NCBI GenBank assembly: GCA_024114885.1 | Contig: CP099429.1 | Location: 1,798,001 to 1,862,000, forward strand | Direction of reading: 5' to 3' | DNA: 64,000 bases | Source of the DNA: Septoria linicola | Lineage: Eukaryota > Ascomycota > Dothideomycetes > Mycosphaerellales > Mycosphaerellaceae | Part shown: in pieces, positions 1 to 11,694 of the stretch | Numbering within the stretch: the first letter of the stretch is position 1 | Layout: each line of letters opens with the position of its first letter | Position numbers and translations under genes: made by a program | Notes under the pieces: generated by a model | Seen by the model: only the letters and a program-made list of their open reading frames with translations | Databases searched by the model: none | Told to the model about the DNA's origin: nothing

Positions 1-1138
1 TATACTGAGTAATTGTCTGTGATGTTGAACTTGACGAAGAAGCAGAGATGGCATCTGCTGTACTACTGCTTTCAGTGCTACCAATCCAGGGCAGTGTAGT
101 GTTACACTCACAAGGCGTGGGTAGACTTCGCGTCGGCGTTGCAGTAGGCATAAAGAACGATGACGATGAAGAATTGGCTGTTGCGCCGACTGGTGAGACA
201 AGCGGACTCCCATCGGAGCTAGAGCTGAAATTCGCCGGGGTGGGAGCTGAGAGACCACCCAAGTCTCCTGAAGGGATCAGATACCCTCCAGCGCCGTTGG
301 ACGAATGAGAGGATGTGCCGTTGCCATAGTATGGCGCACTACCGCTATTGTAAAACGACGACGAAGCATCGATAGGTGAACCTCCAGTTTCGCCAGCAGG
401 TGTTGTCGTAAGCGGCGCAGAGCTTGTGAGGGACCAGGAGTTTGTGCTCGATGAGACGTAGACGGTAGCGTTAAGAGTAAGAGTCAAGGTACTTCGCTGG
501 GTGATAGTTGTTGTAGGCTGCGCTGAACCGACTGTGCTTGTGACGAACGAAGTTGAATTGCCATACCACATCGTACTCCCGCTCGAGGGCCCAGCAGTGA
601 CTGCACCAGCTTCCGTAGACCCAGGACCTGCGTTCGGAGCAGACAACGGCCCAGCGACTACACTTGTCGAAGTGCTAGAGGCAGATGTTTCCAAGGGAGG
701 GGAGCCTGCTACCCAGATGATCGTTCCAGTATACGTAGAAATGAAACCCGGCGGAGGAGCATCAGCCAAGTAGACCGTGCTACTGACTGTCGTTGTCGAT
801 GTTGAGTCCAGGAGTGCATCAACTTTCGGCTCGCTGGAGATTGAAGGAGTGTACGGTGTCGACGACAAGCCTGAAGAGGAGCTGGCGTCAGTAGAGAGTG
901 GAGGAGATGTCGGAATATAGCCAGTGGGAGCGCCAGAGGCTGTTGGGAAGGAAATTCCAGAAGGTAAACTGTGACCGCATGGTTGAGGATAGGAAGGACT
1001 AGGCTGTCTCTTCACTAGAGATGTGTTAGCTGTTAGGTCCAGGCTTGAAGACCGATGATGATTCTGCATACAGAAAGCAGGCTTGCAGGTGACAATGGCT
1101 ACGAGAGCTACCAGAGATAGCACGTTCGATGCCCTCAT
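1..1138 (-). CDS. Secreted Ser/Thr-rich protein, C-terminus beyond the left edge
   Basis: An open frame runs leftwards from the ATG at 1138 for 379 codons without a stop and leaves the window, so the gene is partial at its 3' end. The first 23 or so residues form a signal peptide (MRASNVLSLVALVAIV core followed by a Cys-containing region). Around residues 47-50 there is LVKRQ, a good Kex2 (KR) processing site, so a propeptide is likely removed in the Golgi. The rest is low complexity: Ser, Thr, Gly, Pro and Asn rich, with several N-glycosylation sequons (NxS/T), scattered aromatic residues and few cysteines, as in fungal cell-wall or extracellular mannoproteins. No enzymatic domain is visible. 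Whether it ends in a GPI signal cannot be seen. The function is unknown; secretion is an inference from the signal peptide and Kex2 site. Confidence 0.7.
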   Translation of the reverse strand, partial: MRASNVLSLVALVAIVTCKPAFCMQNHHRSSSLDLTANTSLVKRQPSPSYPQPCGHSLPSGISFPTASGAPTGYIPTSPPLSTDASSSSGLSSTPYTPSISSEPKVDALLDSTSTTTVSSTVYLADAPPPGFISTYTGTIIWVAGSPPLETSASSTSTSVVAGPLSAPNAGPGSTEAGAVTAGPSSGSTMWYGNSTSFVTSTVGSAQPTTTITQRSTLTLTLNATVYVSSSTNSWSLTSSAPLTTTPAGETGGSPIDASSSFYNSGSAPYYGNGTSSHSSNGAGGYLIPSGDLGGLSAPTPANFSSSSDGSPLVSPVGATANSSSSSFFMPTATPTRSLPTPCECNTTLPWIGSTESSSTADAISASSSSSTSQTITQY

Positions 1139-2210
1139 CTCGTAAGGTTCACGCCCTTGTGGTTAGTAAAAGTTGGAGAGCAAATGCGGGATACAAGGCA
1201 CAAGACCTCGAGAACAGAGGCGCAGAGGAGAACGAGACTTGTCAACAATGGTGAAGATTGGTTCGAATATGTGGCGAGTGTCCAGGATTAGTAGAGATAC
1301 TTGTCTTATACAATTAGCCGACGCGCTGTGGGCATCACCAGAATCCATCTTCAATGCTGACAGTTTCTGCCGCTACGAGGATACGCTCAGTCATACAACG
1401 AGTCCGATGTGTACTACACGGAAAGTGTACAGAGACCAAGCAAAGCTTCTGTGCAATGATTGCGACCTGGCTGGTGCCGTGTGCTGAGAGTAACAAAGTA
1501 CCCCCAGGATACTGAGCTGATGATCCAAAACGAGGCTAGGGCTACCGCAGCCTACAACCGGAAGATATGCGGCGTGTTCCTGTTGTCGTGGTCGTACTGG
1601 AAAAGCGGATGTAAGGCGCTGGGTCGGTATACCCCGATCGTTTGTTTGTCGAGTATCGATGCGATTGATCGTGCCACAAGGGCGCTGAAATGCTGATTCC
1701 CGGCTCAAAAGTGTTGACTACACCAGGGCGCAGTTGTCAAGCACGTTCGAAGCCATACTTCAATGTTGCTACGAGCCATGCCATATCGAGATTCCTGGCA
1801 TCTCGCAGGTCAACGGCGTCCCTTTGGAAATCTGCAGCCAAGCTAAGTTGCAGCGACGCGAGCGGCCCGGCAGCCAGGACAGCTTCAGCAGTGCTTCAAC
1901 TTGTGTAGCATCCCAGTGATGTCCCCGTCCCAGCATCCATGGTATCTTGGCCTCGATGCTGTGCTACGCAGATACACTGTCGCACAGCGGAACAAGCTCT
2001 CAGGCTGTGACACCCAAACGTGAAAACGTGTGGTCGATCAGAAAAGCTTGCCGTGTTGTTTGTGCATCACGAACTCTCACAAGCTGCAGCTGCGCATGTC
2101 CCAACAGCACAAGCGCGGGTAGCACAGTGCGATGTGTCACGGCTTGGACATCGGCGTTGTCCAGGACCGGGAGGCAGACGGGCTACTCACCCACACAGAC
2201 GGCATTGTGC
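1139..2210. other. Intergenic, no supported gene
   Basis: About 1.1 kb between the start of the secreted protein and the 3' end of the Ldb17-like gene. It holds only short overlapping frames on both strands (at most about 105 codons) with no recognisable domain, start context or splice pattern. It should contain the promoter of the leftward secreted-protein gene near 1139-1500. Confidence 0.5.
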
Positions 2211-4025
2211 TCACGTCGCAGCATTCTCATCGGCAAACGGACTTCTCGAATCGCTCCTCACTGGCAGTTCCACTCCACTCAACCCAGTCGGCTTCAGCTT
2301 ATCGCCAGTCATCTTCCGCCCGTATTTGCTCTTCGGCGGGGCGGGAGGAAGCTTCGGCCTCTTCTTTACTTCCGGCTCGACCATGGCAGCTTGCGTAGTC
2401 TCCGGCTCATCCTGCTTCTCTTCGGCAGGAACCTCTGCCAGCTTTTCTTCAAGCCCATCTTGTACGACTGCGCCTTGGGTAGTTCCTGATCCATTCGAGT
2501 TCGAGGCAGAGTGTGCGGCGACCTTACTCGTTTTCCTCATACGTCTGGGCACAGGTACACTTGGCTTTGGCTTTGCTTTCACGACCTTTGCGGTGACATC
2601 TGTCACCGACACACTCAGCGAGCTCTCAGCAGCTTCCGCCAAGCTCATGCCTAACAGCTTCTTCGCCACCACTTCATCGCCACCATTCGAAGCAGGCGAG
2701 CCATTCGTGCCTACACTGCTGGCAGCTTCTTTCAGTTTCTCTTCAATAGCTTCTCCCATCACATCTTCATCGCCTTCGTCTCGGATCCACTCAATCTGCT
2801 TGATTCTGATCACAAGTCTGATAACAGTCTCATCCACAGGCGCAAAATGTGCACTTGTGCGATCAATCAACAAGAACAGCAACCTTCGCACTTCTTCTCT
2901 CTTGTAATTCTGCCCTTCATGCGTGAGCTGTGTATTCTTCAGCAACGGACACAGGACCCTCAAGTATGTATGTCTCAATGCACGCTGACCATCTCGATCA
3001 GGTGCCAGATCAGAATCGTGACTCTCGTCCAGATCCAGCAAGTTGCGGATAATGACATCGACCAGAACGTTAAGATCGTTGGTATAGAAGTACTCATACG
3101 TGCTCGGCGTCGTGAAGAGCAGATATAGGAGCTTCAAGATCAGTAGCTGTGGTCCCAGTTCAGTCTCGCGATTGAGTAGTAATATCAGATTCTCACCAAA
3201 AGTCCTGTAGATCGGTCCATGCAAGCTCAAAAGCTTTAAGATGCGATTCGTCATGCCTTGTGGCTCCGTCTCTCCATCTCCAGACGATGAAGCCGGGTTC
3301 GCAATGCACATATACTGCTCGTTCAGAACCAGCAAGACCCGTATGATTGGATAATGGTACGGATCCTCCGCATCGGCCGACAACTCCTCAATCAGTTGGA
3401 AGAGATATAGAACGAACTCATCATCCACAACCCGCAAATCCCCCCTCGACAACTTCTGTATGCGACTCATCTCAAACAACAACTCCAACAGCAATCTCCT
3501 TAGCGATCCATCGTCTCCCTCTTGATCCTCATGATCACCATCTCTCCCCCTCCTCACCAACTCCACCAACCTCTGAAACGTCCCTTCCGCCTGCATCACC
3601 TCAAACGTCACCTCATTCGCCCTCCCATCAAACAGCAACACCGCAGCGACCAAATGCAACGTCGCCAGCTCATCGTCCTGCAGCAGACAATACAGAATCT
3701 GCCTCCTCACATAATCCTCATTCTTCTTGAACAACTCCGAGTCGAGCAACTTCCAACAACATCGCGCGATGTCATATTCAGTGAGAAGATAAGTGCTCTT
3801 CCAGCGGGATGTGAATCCGAGGTATTTTCTCAGCGCGTCGTCGATTTGTTCGTGGTCTTCGAGGGAAGACGTGGACGAGGAGAAGGAGGATGAGAGAGAT
3901 GCTGTTGACGCGGATAAGTCAGGTGAGACGATGTCGTGTAGTTCGGCCCAGAATTGCGCTTCGGAGGTGATGTTGTTGTTATTGACCATGGACCCGTGGT
4001 GAGAGTCACTTTCTTCGTCGCCCAT
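2211..4025 (-). CDS. LDB17: Ldb17/SPIN90-like actin regulator of endocytosis
   Basis: Single-exon gene, 604 residues if started at the ATG at 4025 (MGDEESD). The open frame extends 38 codons further upstream, but that stretch is Ser-rich and unlike the family. After a Ser-rich linker comes the conserved leucine-rich helical domain (roughly residues 30-400), with the stretches YLGFTSRWKSTYLL, CLLQDDE and ILKLLYLLF typical of the SPIN90/Ldb17 family. The C-terminal 200 residues are disordered, charged and proline-containing (RPKLPPAPPKSKYGRK), suited to SH3 binding. Family knowledge: Ldb17 acts at cortical actin patches during clathrin-mediated endocytosis and activates Arp2/3 through its SPIN90 domain. 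No frameshift or missing block is visible. The family call is fairly firm; the exact start is less so. Confidence 0.8.
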   Translation of the reverse strand: MGDEESDSHHGSMVNNNNITSEAQFWAELHDIVSPDLSASTASLSSSFSSSTSSLEDHEQIDDALRKYLGFTSRWKSTYLLTEYDIARCCWKLLDSELFKKNEDYVRRQILYCLLQDDELATLHLVAAVLLFDGRANEVTFEVMQAEGTFQRLVELVRRGRDGDHEDQEGDDGSLRRLLLELLFEMSRIQKLSRGDLRVVDDEFVLYLFQLIEELSADAEDPYHYPIIRVLLVLNEQYMCIANPASSSGDGETEPQGMTNRILKLLSLHGPIYRTFGENLILLLNRETELGPQLLILKLLYLLFTTPSTYEYFYTNDLNVLVDVIIRNLLDLDESHDSDLAPDRDGQRALRHTYLRVLCPLLKNTQLTHEGQNYKREEVRRLLFLLIDRTSAHFAPVDETVIRLVIRIKQIEWIRDEGDEDVMGEAIEEKLKEAASSVGTNGSPASNGGDEVVAKKLLGMSLAEAAESSLSVSVTDVTAKVVKAKPKPSVPVPRRMRKTSKVAAHSASNSNGSGTTQGAVVQDGLEEKLAEVPAEEKQDEPETTQAAMVEPEVKKRPKLPPAPPKSKYGRKMTGDKLKPTGLSGVELPVRSDSRSPFADENAAT

Positions 4026-4719
4026 GCTTCCAGCTTCGCGTCCAGAACATGTCGAGATTTGGACAGAACTCTTAAGAATGCATGGTGTAGATAGCAATAG
4101 CGAGGAAGGAGACGACGTGATGTGAGTGACGATCAACACAACTGGAAGCTGGGAAGGTGGGATTGGAGACGAGACCGGCTAACTAACTAACTAGTGGAGG
4201 GAATGACGAAGCCAATTTCTGGTATTTTTATCCGGCTCGATTACGTAAGACGAGATATATTGCATGTGACAGCTGCAACTCTCTTTGGCAATCATGATGA
4301 ATGTAAGAGTCTGTATCATCTGAGATTTGTAGATTGTAGCCATGGTCAATTCTGTCAACAACAAGCTAGACCTTGCAGTCGTCAACTGCATTGCTGGAAA
4401 AGCCACCGCACGGGCTGGACATGAAATTGTCGCACCTGATTGTGGTCTACGCCGTGACCACTCCACATCTATCGCTCGCGAAGGGTATCATACAGTCAAT
4501 GCAATTAATATACATATGCCACTCACTCGGCGCTTCATGATGTCGTCAATCCCCGAGCCCAAACACTTCTCACAGCGCGGCGTCTGCCGGCGGCTGACAC
4601 GATTCTGCGCTCGAACCTTGAAGTGTGCTCTCATCTCTGCAGTATCCATCCATGTCAGGAATGATCCTGATCGCACTTCTGCTCCCTTGTCGCGAGCCAC
4701 GATCAGCGGAGAACTGATT
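4026..4719. other. Intergenic between Ldb17-like and Ubp2-like genes
   Basis: Both neighbours run leftwards, so this stretch should hold the 5' leader and promoter of the Ldb17-like gene and the 3' end of the Ubp2-like transcript. Only short spurious frames occur. Confidence 0.5.
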
Positions 4720-7700
4720 CTACCAGACATCTCCCTGGGGTATCTGTCGCTGTTGATCCCACAATGCGGAACTCTCTTCCACCTTGACCGTATTGTCCAC
4801 TGCCACGCCGCCGGCCATCAAGTGTCGAGGGTTCGCAGCACCGTCGTCCTCACTGGGGCGGTCTTGCATCTCAACGTCTAGCTGCGGCTTCGGGTTCGGA
4901 TCTGGTATGCGACACACAGGCTGCATGATCTCGGTTTTGCGATCGTCTTGCACATACGCTGCCCATGCTGGGGTGCCATCAAAATATGTTTTAGCCTCAA
5001 GGATCTCATCAACATTTGTGTGCTCCGTCACAGTTTCATCGTTGTACTTGCGCCACACATTCTTCTCAAAGTCCTTGATGTAAATCCAGTAATGCCCGCC
5101 GCTGGTAGTACCGCGATGGAAGAACACTGCGGCAAGACGGTACTTGAGCTGCTTGAACTCTTGGAATTGATCTTTGAGTTGCAGTTCCAGTGCCGTGATC
5201 TGACCTTCAAGATCCACGAGGCGCTGCATCTGAGCGTGCGTGTCTTGCAACAGCGCCGTCGGAAGATTAGGCGGGACCTCAATCCCCTCAACACCCAAAG
5301 ATTCCAAGTCCGGGTTGGTGTTTTGAATTTCGCTGAGATGAAGTCCAGCCTCACTGACAATCTCCGGACCAGAAAGGTTGTCGGGCTTGTTCGTGACCTG
5401 GGGTGCATTGTTGAGGGCCTGTCTTTCTTGTCGCAGCGCGTGCAGCTGCTGACGCCACGCCCAACAACGTCGTCTTTCAGGCAACACATTCGGGTGGCTA
5501 TGGTCCACATAGCGGTCGAGGTAAAGTTCATCTTCCAGTTTCACGCTGTGTAGGGATTTGATTGCTTGGTGATCGACTATAGTGACTCGGGAGATGTTGA
5601 TCTGCAGCAAGGGTGGAACGTTGGCCAGAGACTTGTACGCCTCAATGTCTCCGGTCTCTGTGCTCGTCCCGACATTTTGGAGATCGAAATATTGGTCCAG
5701 CAGGCTGTAGATGTCCGTTGGAGCAGTGGGAGGTTGTAAGGTGAGCCACATATCAGGCGTGTATTCCTTCTCACCATCAATGCCGTCTTTGACCTTTGTC
5801 TCCACGACTCTGCAGTCGGTGATACTTCGGATAACATCCTGCTGCTCATCATTCTTGCCACCATCGTGACCTTGTGAAGCCAGTCCAGCTCGAAGCTTGA
5901 AGATGACACCATCGTTCACTTCGGAAGCATCTTGCTGATTCTTCGCTTGTTCTTCTGCCAGCTCGAGGGCGCGTTGTCGTGTGGTGGAAAAACGGCGTGG
6001 AGGTAATGGCGGGGCCTCTGTAGGCTCCGTCTGTCCCTCAAGCGGCGGCAGTTGAGGCGCTGCTGCCGCATCGCTGTTTTGCATTTGAATGTCTGTGTCG
6101 CCAAGAAGCGTCGTGCTACTTGCGTTTGAATCTGGCCTTTCCAGACTACTTAGCGTGGCCAGTGAAGCCTCAGCAGTTGTTGCATGTTCGGAGGCAGCAT
6201 GCTCAGAGGGAACACCATTTGTGCCCGGTGTTTGGTCATTGTCCGTGGTGTCAAGAAGAGTGTGGTATGTTATGGGTAGAAAGGCCCTGCAGACAAGATC
6301 ATGCTCAGGTCGGACGGCGTCACCATTGCTTCGCATCATGCGCTCAAACAGCTGTTTGAGGTCTCGTGCAAATCGCTGTCCACCTCTGATCTCCTCCGGC
6401 TTGATTAACATGTTTCCAACTCGCCACGTCTTGACCGCATCTCCATCAGCATCCCACTGATACTGTTCATAATTGAAAACGATATCACGAAAAGGCTTGA
6501 TGCTGTAATAGTGCTGAAGCAGGCTGTTCAAGTAGCACGTGTTGCCATGACTCGTGAGACCCACGGGCGTGGTTGCGGGTGCACGCGAGTTCTCGGCCTT
6601 TATCGCCTGCTCGAGGACAGCGATGGCCTTTTCAGTCTGCTCGCCTGGCTTCTCTGACCGAGCGAAACCGTACACATTTTCTATCACGCGCTTGTCAATA
6701 CTTGCCCATGCATCAGTGATGCCAATGTGCCGCAGTGCATCCTCGATAGTCATCTGGTAGTCGCCTGTGCGGCCATTCAACAGCCAGGTGTTGAGAGTGT
6801 CGCTCGAGCGCTCCCGGGCAATGACAGAGACGGCCTTTCGCGTCAGCTCCGCATTCTCCACCATCTTTGTCGCGGCAATAACCACCAGAATGTCGTCTGG
6901 AGTGTCTACCTTTGCGTCGTTGCCGAGCCAATCTAGAGCTTCTGCGACCGTTTCAAGCACTTCATCGGCAGTGTTGACCAAACGCTGGCTCTGTCTGGCG
7001 ATACCAATCTTCCTTAAAGCGCGTCTCGCCTCCTCCTTGGCTTCTGTGCCAGAGTCGGAAATTCTCACATAGAAGAGGTTTAGTATCCGATCATCGTCTG
7101 CCTTCGCGTCTGCAGCCGAAATGTCCAAGAAGCGATAAGCCGCGGCTACGTCTCGGCGGCTGATACTTCCTTCGGACTCCAGTGTGGCGACTTTTATCTG
7201 CAGGTCTTCTGTTCTCCTGGACTCCGCGATGACTTGCAGGCACTCAAAGTAGTACGATTGTTGTGAAGGGTCAGTAAGAGATTGTCGGTCATGCGCGAAG
7301 ACGACAATGGAGTCGGCAGAATCTGGCTGTATTCCCAGTGCCGCGAAGTATCTGGGCGATATTAGTTGTGGTTGCATGTGGAGGAGAAGTTGTTGGGAGA
7401 GACAAACGGAAGCTGCTCGACAGGCGGTGGCTGCCGCCGCGCGGATTGGTAGCGTGTATCTGCACCTTCTGCATTAGTTGCATTCGCCACATTTCTTGGG
7501 GTGCACATACACCCTTGCGCTGCAAGCGTCCGCTCAACATCGCGGTCTGCGGGCGACCACGACTCCGACGCGAGTGGGTTCACGGCGTTGGTGTCTGCGG
7601 CAGCCTTGATCATCAGTGCTTTCAGTTCTATCTCGACATCTTCCAGCGCCTCGCGGTGACTGGAGCCGTCTGCACGGAACCTGTCAACGAGCGGTGGCGG

Positions 7701-8524
7701 GTTCGGTAGGTGCCACTGCGCGTCCTCGTCACCTCGAGCTTCCTGCGCAGACGTTAGCAAGTGCCTTTGCAAGAGAATTGTACGCCACTCACTGTATAGT
7801 TGAAGCCCAGACGATCAAGCAGCTCAAAGCAGTCCCTGCCCCACACCCCGAATGCTTCTCCAAAGCGCTTGTTGTTCGCTGGAAACGATCTCCGCGCTTG
7901 TTCAGGATTCAAGCTATCTGTGACATATCTCCGCAACCGGTGCAACACCTCTACAGGCGTAGCCTGTCTTAGACCTTCTCGACCTGGATCCTCTTTCTGC
8001 ATTGCCTCATACGCCCGCTTTAGTCGGTCTGTGTCTACCAGCATGATTCGCTCAGCGGGCTGTATGCGCGCCATTCTGTAGCTGACCCGTAACTGTGCTC
8101 GACATTGCTGAGAAGAGCATTCCCAGCCAAACTGTATTCGCTCCGCGCTCTGGACATCCGCATCAGGTCGCCGCGTGAAGTGATGGAGCGGGTTTCCTGA
8201 GTTGGGACATGGATTTAATGCATATTTGTAGTCGATCGAGATGTCGGCATGTACCCTACACTTTTTACAGCATACAGCAAGCTTGTACTGAGTTACACTG
8301 TCGGCTCGCAGATCGAGCGGCGGCGTGATGCTCTGGTCGGCCTTTGTTGCGTATTCATGCTGGCAACTCTTCGCCCCTGGGCTCAGCTGTCGACCTTCAT
8401 CAACTGGAGGCGTCAGATCTGTGAGGTAATTCTCGCCTTGGGCGCAGTTGATCGGGTCGAATAACAAGACATCGTTGGCGAGCTTTGCTGCGGTCTTGCC
8501 AGGACCGGCAGCAGACGCGGTCAT
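4720..8524 (-). CDS. UBP2: Ubiquitin carboxyl-terminal hydrolase, Ubp2-type
   Basis: Three exons on the minus strand: 8524-7793, 7742-7408 and 7351-4720. Intron 1 has donor GTGAGT, branch GCTAAC and acceptor GCAG. Intron 2 has donor GTTTGT, branch CTAAT and acceptor CCCAG. The joined frame closes exactly and gives 1232 residues, close to the usual size of yeast Ubp2. The Cys box GLTSHGNTCYLNSLLQ places the nucleophile near residue 628, and the His box TTSGGHYWIYI places the general base near residue 1109. Between them are a disordered acidic insert and a coiled-coil stretch. The N-terminus has cysteine pairs (CCKKC, CSSQQC) that could bind zinc. Family knowledge: Ubp2 trims K63-linked ubiquitin chains and opposes Rsp5 in endocytic and mitochondrial sorting. 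Annotating only the longest open frame would lose the first 355 residues. Confidence 0.87.
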
Positions 8525-9231
8525 GTCCTTTGTGATGGCGATGGCGGTAGTATGGCTAGACGATTCTGTCTGGCGATGAACGAGGGTGATGCTGTAGGGG
8601 TGTGGAAGGCGTCAGGCTGTGGCTGGTGTTGTTGCTGGTGTTGGCTGACACCAAGGCACCAAAGTGAAGCATGGCAATGTGTGTTGCGTGAAGAGTGACA
8701 AGCGGCGTCATAAGCGAGCTAGCTTTGTCGAGTACTATGCTATGGTCTGCCGTAGTAACTTATCTTTGTCGCGTGGCCGGAATGGGCATCTCCTTTGTTC
8801 ACGCCTTCCACCTCGGCCACCATTGTTCACAGCAACGTGTCGCACGTGGCAGCAGTATCACGCGACGAGTTCGAAATCTCGCGGATAAGCCACTGCTTGC
8901 GTGAATATGATTACCCGCGAACAAGAGCAGTTGCGGCCGTGTTCAACCTTGAGTTTATTAACCTATCTTCCAACAATCAATGCTACATTGTGACTGCATG
9001 CCTAGCTGCAGCAGTTCCTCGCAGACACATAGAGTGCATTTTGAAAGATGAGGCGACTTCTTATGCGTCACATATTCTAAGGCATCCGCGCGAACTAGTT
9101 AGCTTTGCAGCACTCGAAGGAACCAAGCTTCAAGCTGTGCACCTCCGCGTTGGTCGCCTGTCAGCCTGGATCAATCTCTTCCTTCTTGTCGACCAAGACT
9201 GCAAGTCTATTGACTTCCTAGGAACTTCAGA
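8525..9231. promoter_or_regulatory. Divergent intergenic region (Ubp2-like / F-box gene)
   Basis: About 700 bases between two divergent starts, so both promoters must lie here. Only short overlapping frames are present and no clear element stands out. Confidence 0.5.
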
Positions 9232-10652
9232 ATGCCGGCGTCGATGCTTCAGCTCCCGCGCGAGCTGTATCTCGAGTGCTGTGCCTATCTCACGCCAACA
9301 GACCTCACCAAGTTGAGTCGAGTCAGCCGAGACCACTACCTCGCTGTACAAGAGTCGCTCTATGGTACGTAAAGACTGCGCTGGACATCGAGGCTCTTCA
9401 ACTAATTTCCACAGGTCATGTTGGGATCACCACGTTTCCACAACTCGTGAACTTGGTCCGCACAGTCGGTAGAGCGCCAATAGTCTCATGTATCAGTGCT
9501 GAACAGAGACTGCACTGGCACAAGTTGAGCGATGCCCAGCTTCGCGAACGCGACATCCGCAGACTGGACATCATTCTCAACTCAACCAACAAGCATGGCA
9601 AGATCTCCGGCGAGCACTTTTCCCGCTGTATCGGCGCCATTTCACGGCGTGGTAACGGAGTCAAGATTTCGTTGACGCTCTATGGAAACTGGCACGATCT
9701 GTTGACACAGCTGCGATCATCTTCGTTGCCAGACGTTCGTAGATTCGAGCTCTGCGTCAGCACAGATGTCGAGGGACTATGGGACCAGTGCTTTGGAGGC
9801 TCGACTTTCCCAGACCTTCTGGAAGTCGATCTGGACACGTCGCACACTCACCCGGATCAGCGTGAAGGAACTCTTTATCTCGCTAGCAGAGGAAGAGGAG
9901 GTATGACACGAAGCCACTTTCAGTTCACCACAAAGAAGGACGAGTTCATGCCATTCTACGGGTTGAAGAAAATGACGAGTATCAAAATTAGAGATGTGAG
10001 ATCTCTGCGGGAGCCGGTTCTGCAGTCACTCTTTGGTAGCGCTATCATACCTCAGCGCCTGACCAAAGTCGAGATCAGCTTCTGCTCTGGTCTCGATCAG
10101 CTCAAGAGCCTCACGGGTCTCAGTGTACTGCTTCAGCGCGGGCTCCAGCTCCTGCAGCACCTAAAACTCCACCTTGGCCGCATGAACGTGAACCCCGACG
10201 AACCGACTGAAACGCGCTACTGCCACGCCATCAACGAACATCCAGAACAGCACCTTTGCAACATCGTGCGAGAACTCGGTCAGAACATCAAGATTCTTGA
10301 TTTGGCACTTCCGTTCGCCTGCAGTCACATGCTCAAGCCCCTGCCGAAGAAGCCGCGCTCTAGACATTCAGACTATCCCACAATTCCCCGCGAGCCGCTT
10401 TCGACGCTTCGGGAGCGCCTACTGGCGGAAGGCTACAAATATCGTCGCCTAATCGTGTGGAACGGTGTTTGCAGGAGTGGGCATGATTGGGAAGAGATGC
10501 AGTCAATCGCCGATGATCAGGGAGACATGATTAGCTGGGAGATCACGAATCGCGAGCAGCGGTGCGCAAGCTGGCATGTCAGCGGGTGTCTGCCTATGAA
10601 GTACAAGTCGAGTGAAGTGCTCAAGCGGCAGCTGGAGGATTGGGAGAAGTAA
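9232..10652 (+). CDS. F-box protein
   Basis: Two exons: 9232-9364 and 9415-10652. The intron has donor GTACGT, branch CTAAT and acceptor CACAG, and the join is in frame, giving 456 residues. The first exon encodes an F-box-like helix set (LPRELYLECCAYLTPTDLTKLSRVSR, residues 8-33), with the LPxEL...LxxxDLxxLxxVS spacing. The rest is leucine-rich with weakly repeated strands (VEISFCSGL, LKLHLGRMN) that resemble degenerate leucine-rich repeats, but no clear substrate-binding domain can be named. By family it would bind Skp1 in an SCF ubiquitin ligase and recruit an unknown target. It is divergently transcribed from the Ubp2-like gene. Confidence 0.72.
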
Positions 10653-11061
10653 TGTTGGCGATGAGTTGCGGAACGATTGGCTAGAGCGAGACGCTGACAC
10701 TCCGGAACGGATGACTGCAGCTGTATGCACAGACAGCGACAAAGCTGCGCGGGTGTGAGCATCTGAGTGGAGCGACATCAGGCTGCAAAACGGGAGAATG
10801 ATATCAAAATTGGAGACACAGCAGGTTTTCGTGTAAAGCTCGCGTCAGTTCTGGTGATCTGCGCGACTTCCCTGTTTGCCACGCCAGGCAACCGCTCGCC
10901 TTGGCAGAAGTGAAGGCTCACATAAAACAATCACATCACTTCTCTGCAATAACACACAACACTGAGCTCAGCAACACATCTTCCGCACACAAATCCTCGC
11001 TCTTTTCTTCGAAACATACGACTTCTCAAGCACAAGATTTCCCAAGCACACCACGACAAAA
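10653..11061 (+). promoter_or_regulatory. Promoter and leader of the con-10-like gene
   Basis: The 400 bases ahead of the con-10-like start have no gene. An A/T-rich CATAAAACAA lies about 140 bases upstream of the ATG, and the last 120 bases are an AC- and CT-rich leader without G runs, typical of strongly expressed fungal genes. No specific operator was identified. Confidence 0.45.
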
Positions 11062-11694
11062 ATGGCGTCCACCAACCCAGCCAACTTCGCTAACCGCCCA
11101 ACGGAGGAAGTGAAGGCAATCGCTTCCATGGGCGGCAAGGCATCTCACGGCGGTCATGACTCTGATGGCACTTCTGAGACCAAGGTAATGCATCTCCGCA
11201 TGGCAGCTCGGCCGCAGTGAGAAACAGAGAAGCGGTGCTGACAGACAATCAGGAATCTCACCCACCAGGCCGCAACCCCGACGGCACTTTCACCAAGGGC
11301 AGTGAGGCTGCGAAGGAAGCTGGTCATTTGGGAGGTCTTCACTCTCACCATAATGATGAGCAGAAGGTACGTTAAGAACACATGTTCTCCGTTGTGTCAC
11401 TCATTCGAGCAACTTCGATCTTGCCTTCGAGTAGCTCAGCTTGCTGACATTGTGCAGAACGACTCCGGCACCGAGTCTCACCCAGCCGGTCGCAACGCTG
11501 ACGGCACCTTCACCAAGGGTTCTGGAGCCGCTAGGGAAGCCGGTCACCTCGGAGGTCTTCACGCCGCTGGAAAGACTGACGTGAGTGAGCTCGAGGTTCA
11601 GACAGGTACCGAGCTAGGCCGCAACCCAGACGGTACCTTCACCAAGGGCTCTGAGGCTGCGAAGGAGGCTGGCCACAAGAGTGGTTTGGCTTGA
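11062..11694 (+). CDS. Con-10-like stress/conidiation protein with three KGG-type repeats
   Basis: Three exons: 11062-11184, 11253-11366 and 11458-11694, all joined in phase 0, giving 157 residues. The protein is small, hydrophilic and Gly/His rich, with three near-identical copies of GRNPDGTFTKGSEAAKEAGH at residues 47-66, 90-109 and 133-152, exactly 43 residues apart. A partial fourth unit (MGGKASHGGH) lies near the N-terminus. This matches the conidiation-specific protein 10 family and the KGG repeats of bacterial stress proteins such as GsiB. These are hydrophilin-like proteins that build up in spores and during desiccation or glucose starvation; their biochemical role is not settled. The usual con-10 is shorter, so this is an expanded member. 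Confidence 0.82.

Noticed and set aside
2020..2907. 295-codon plus-strand frame
   Set aside because: It is the mirror of the Ldb17-like gene, Ser/Phe rich, with no start context or domain.
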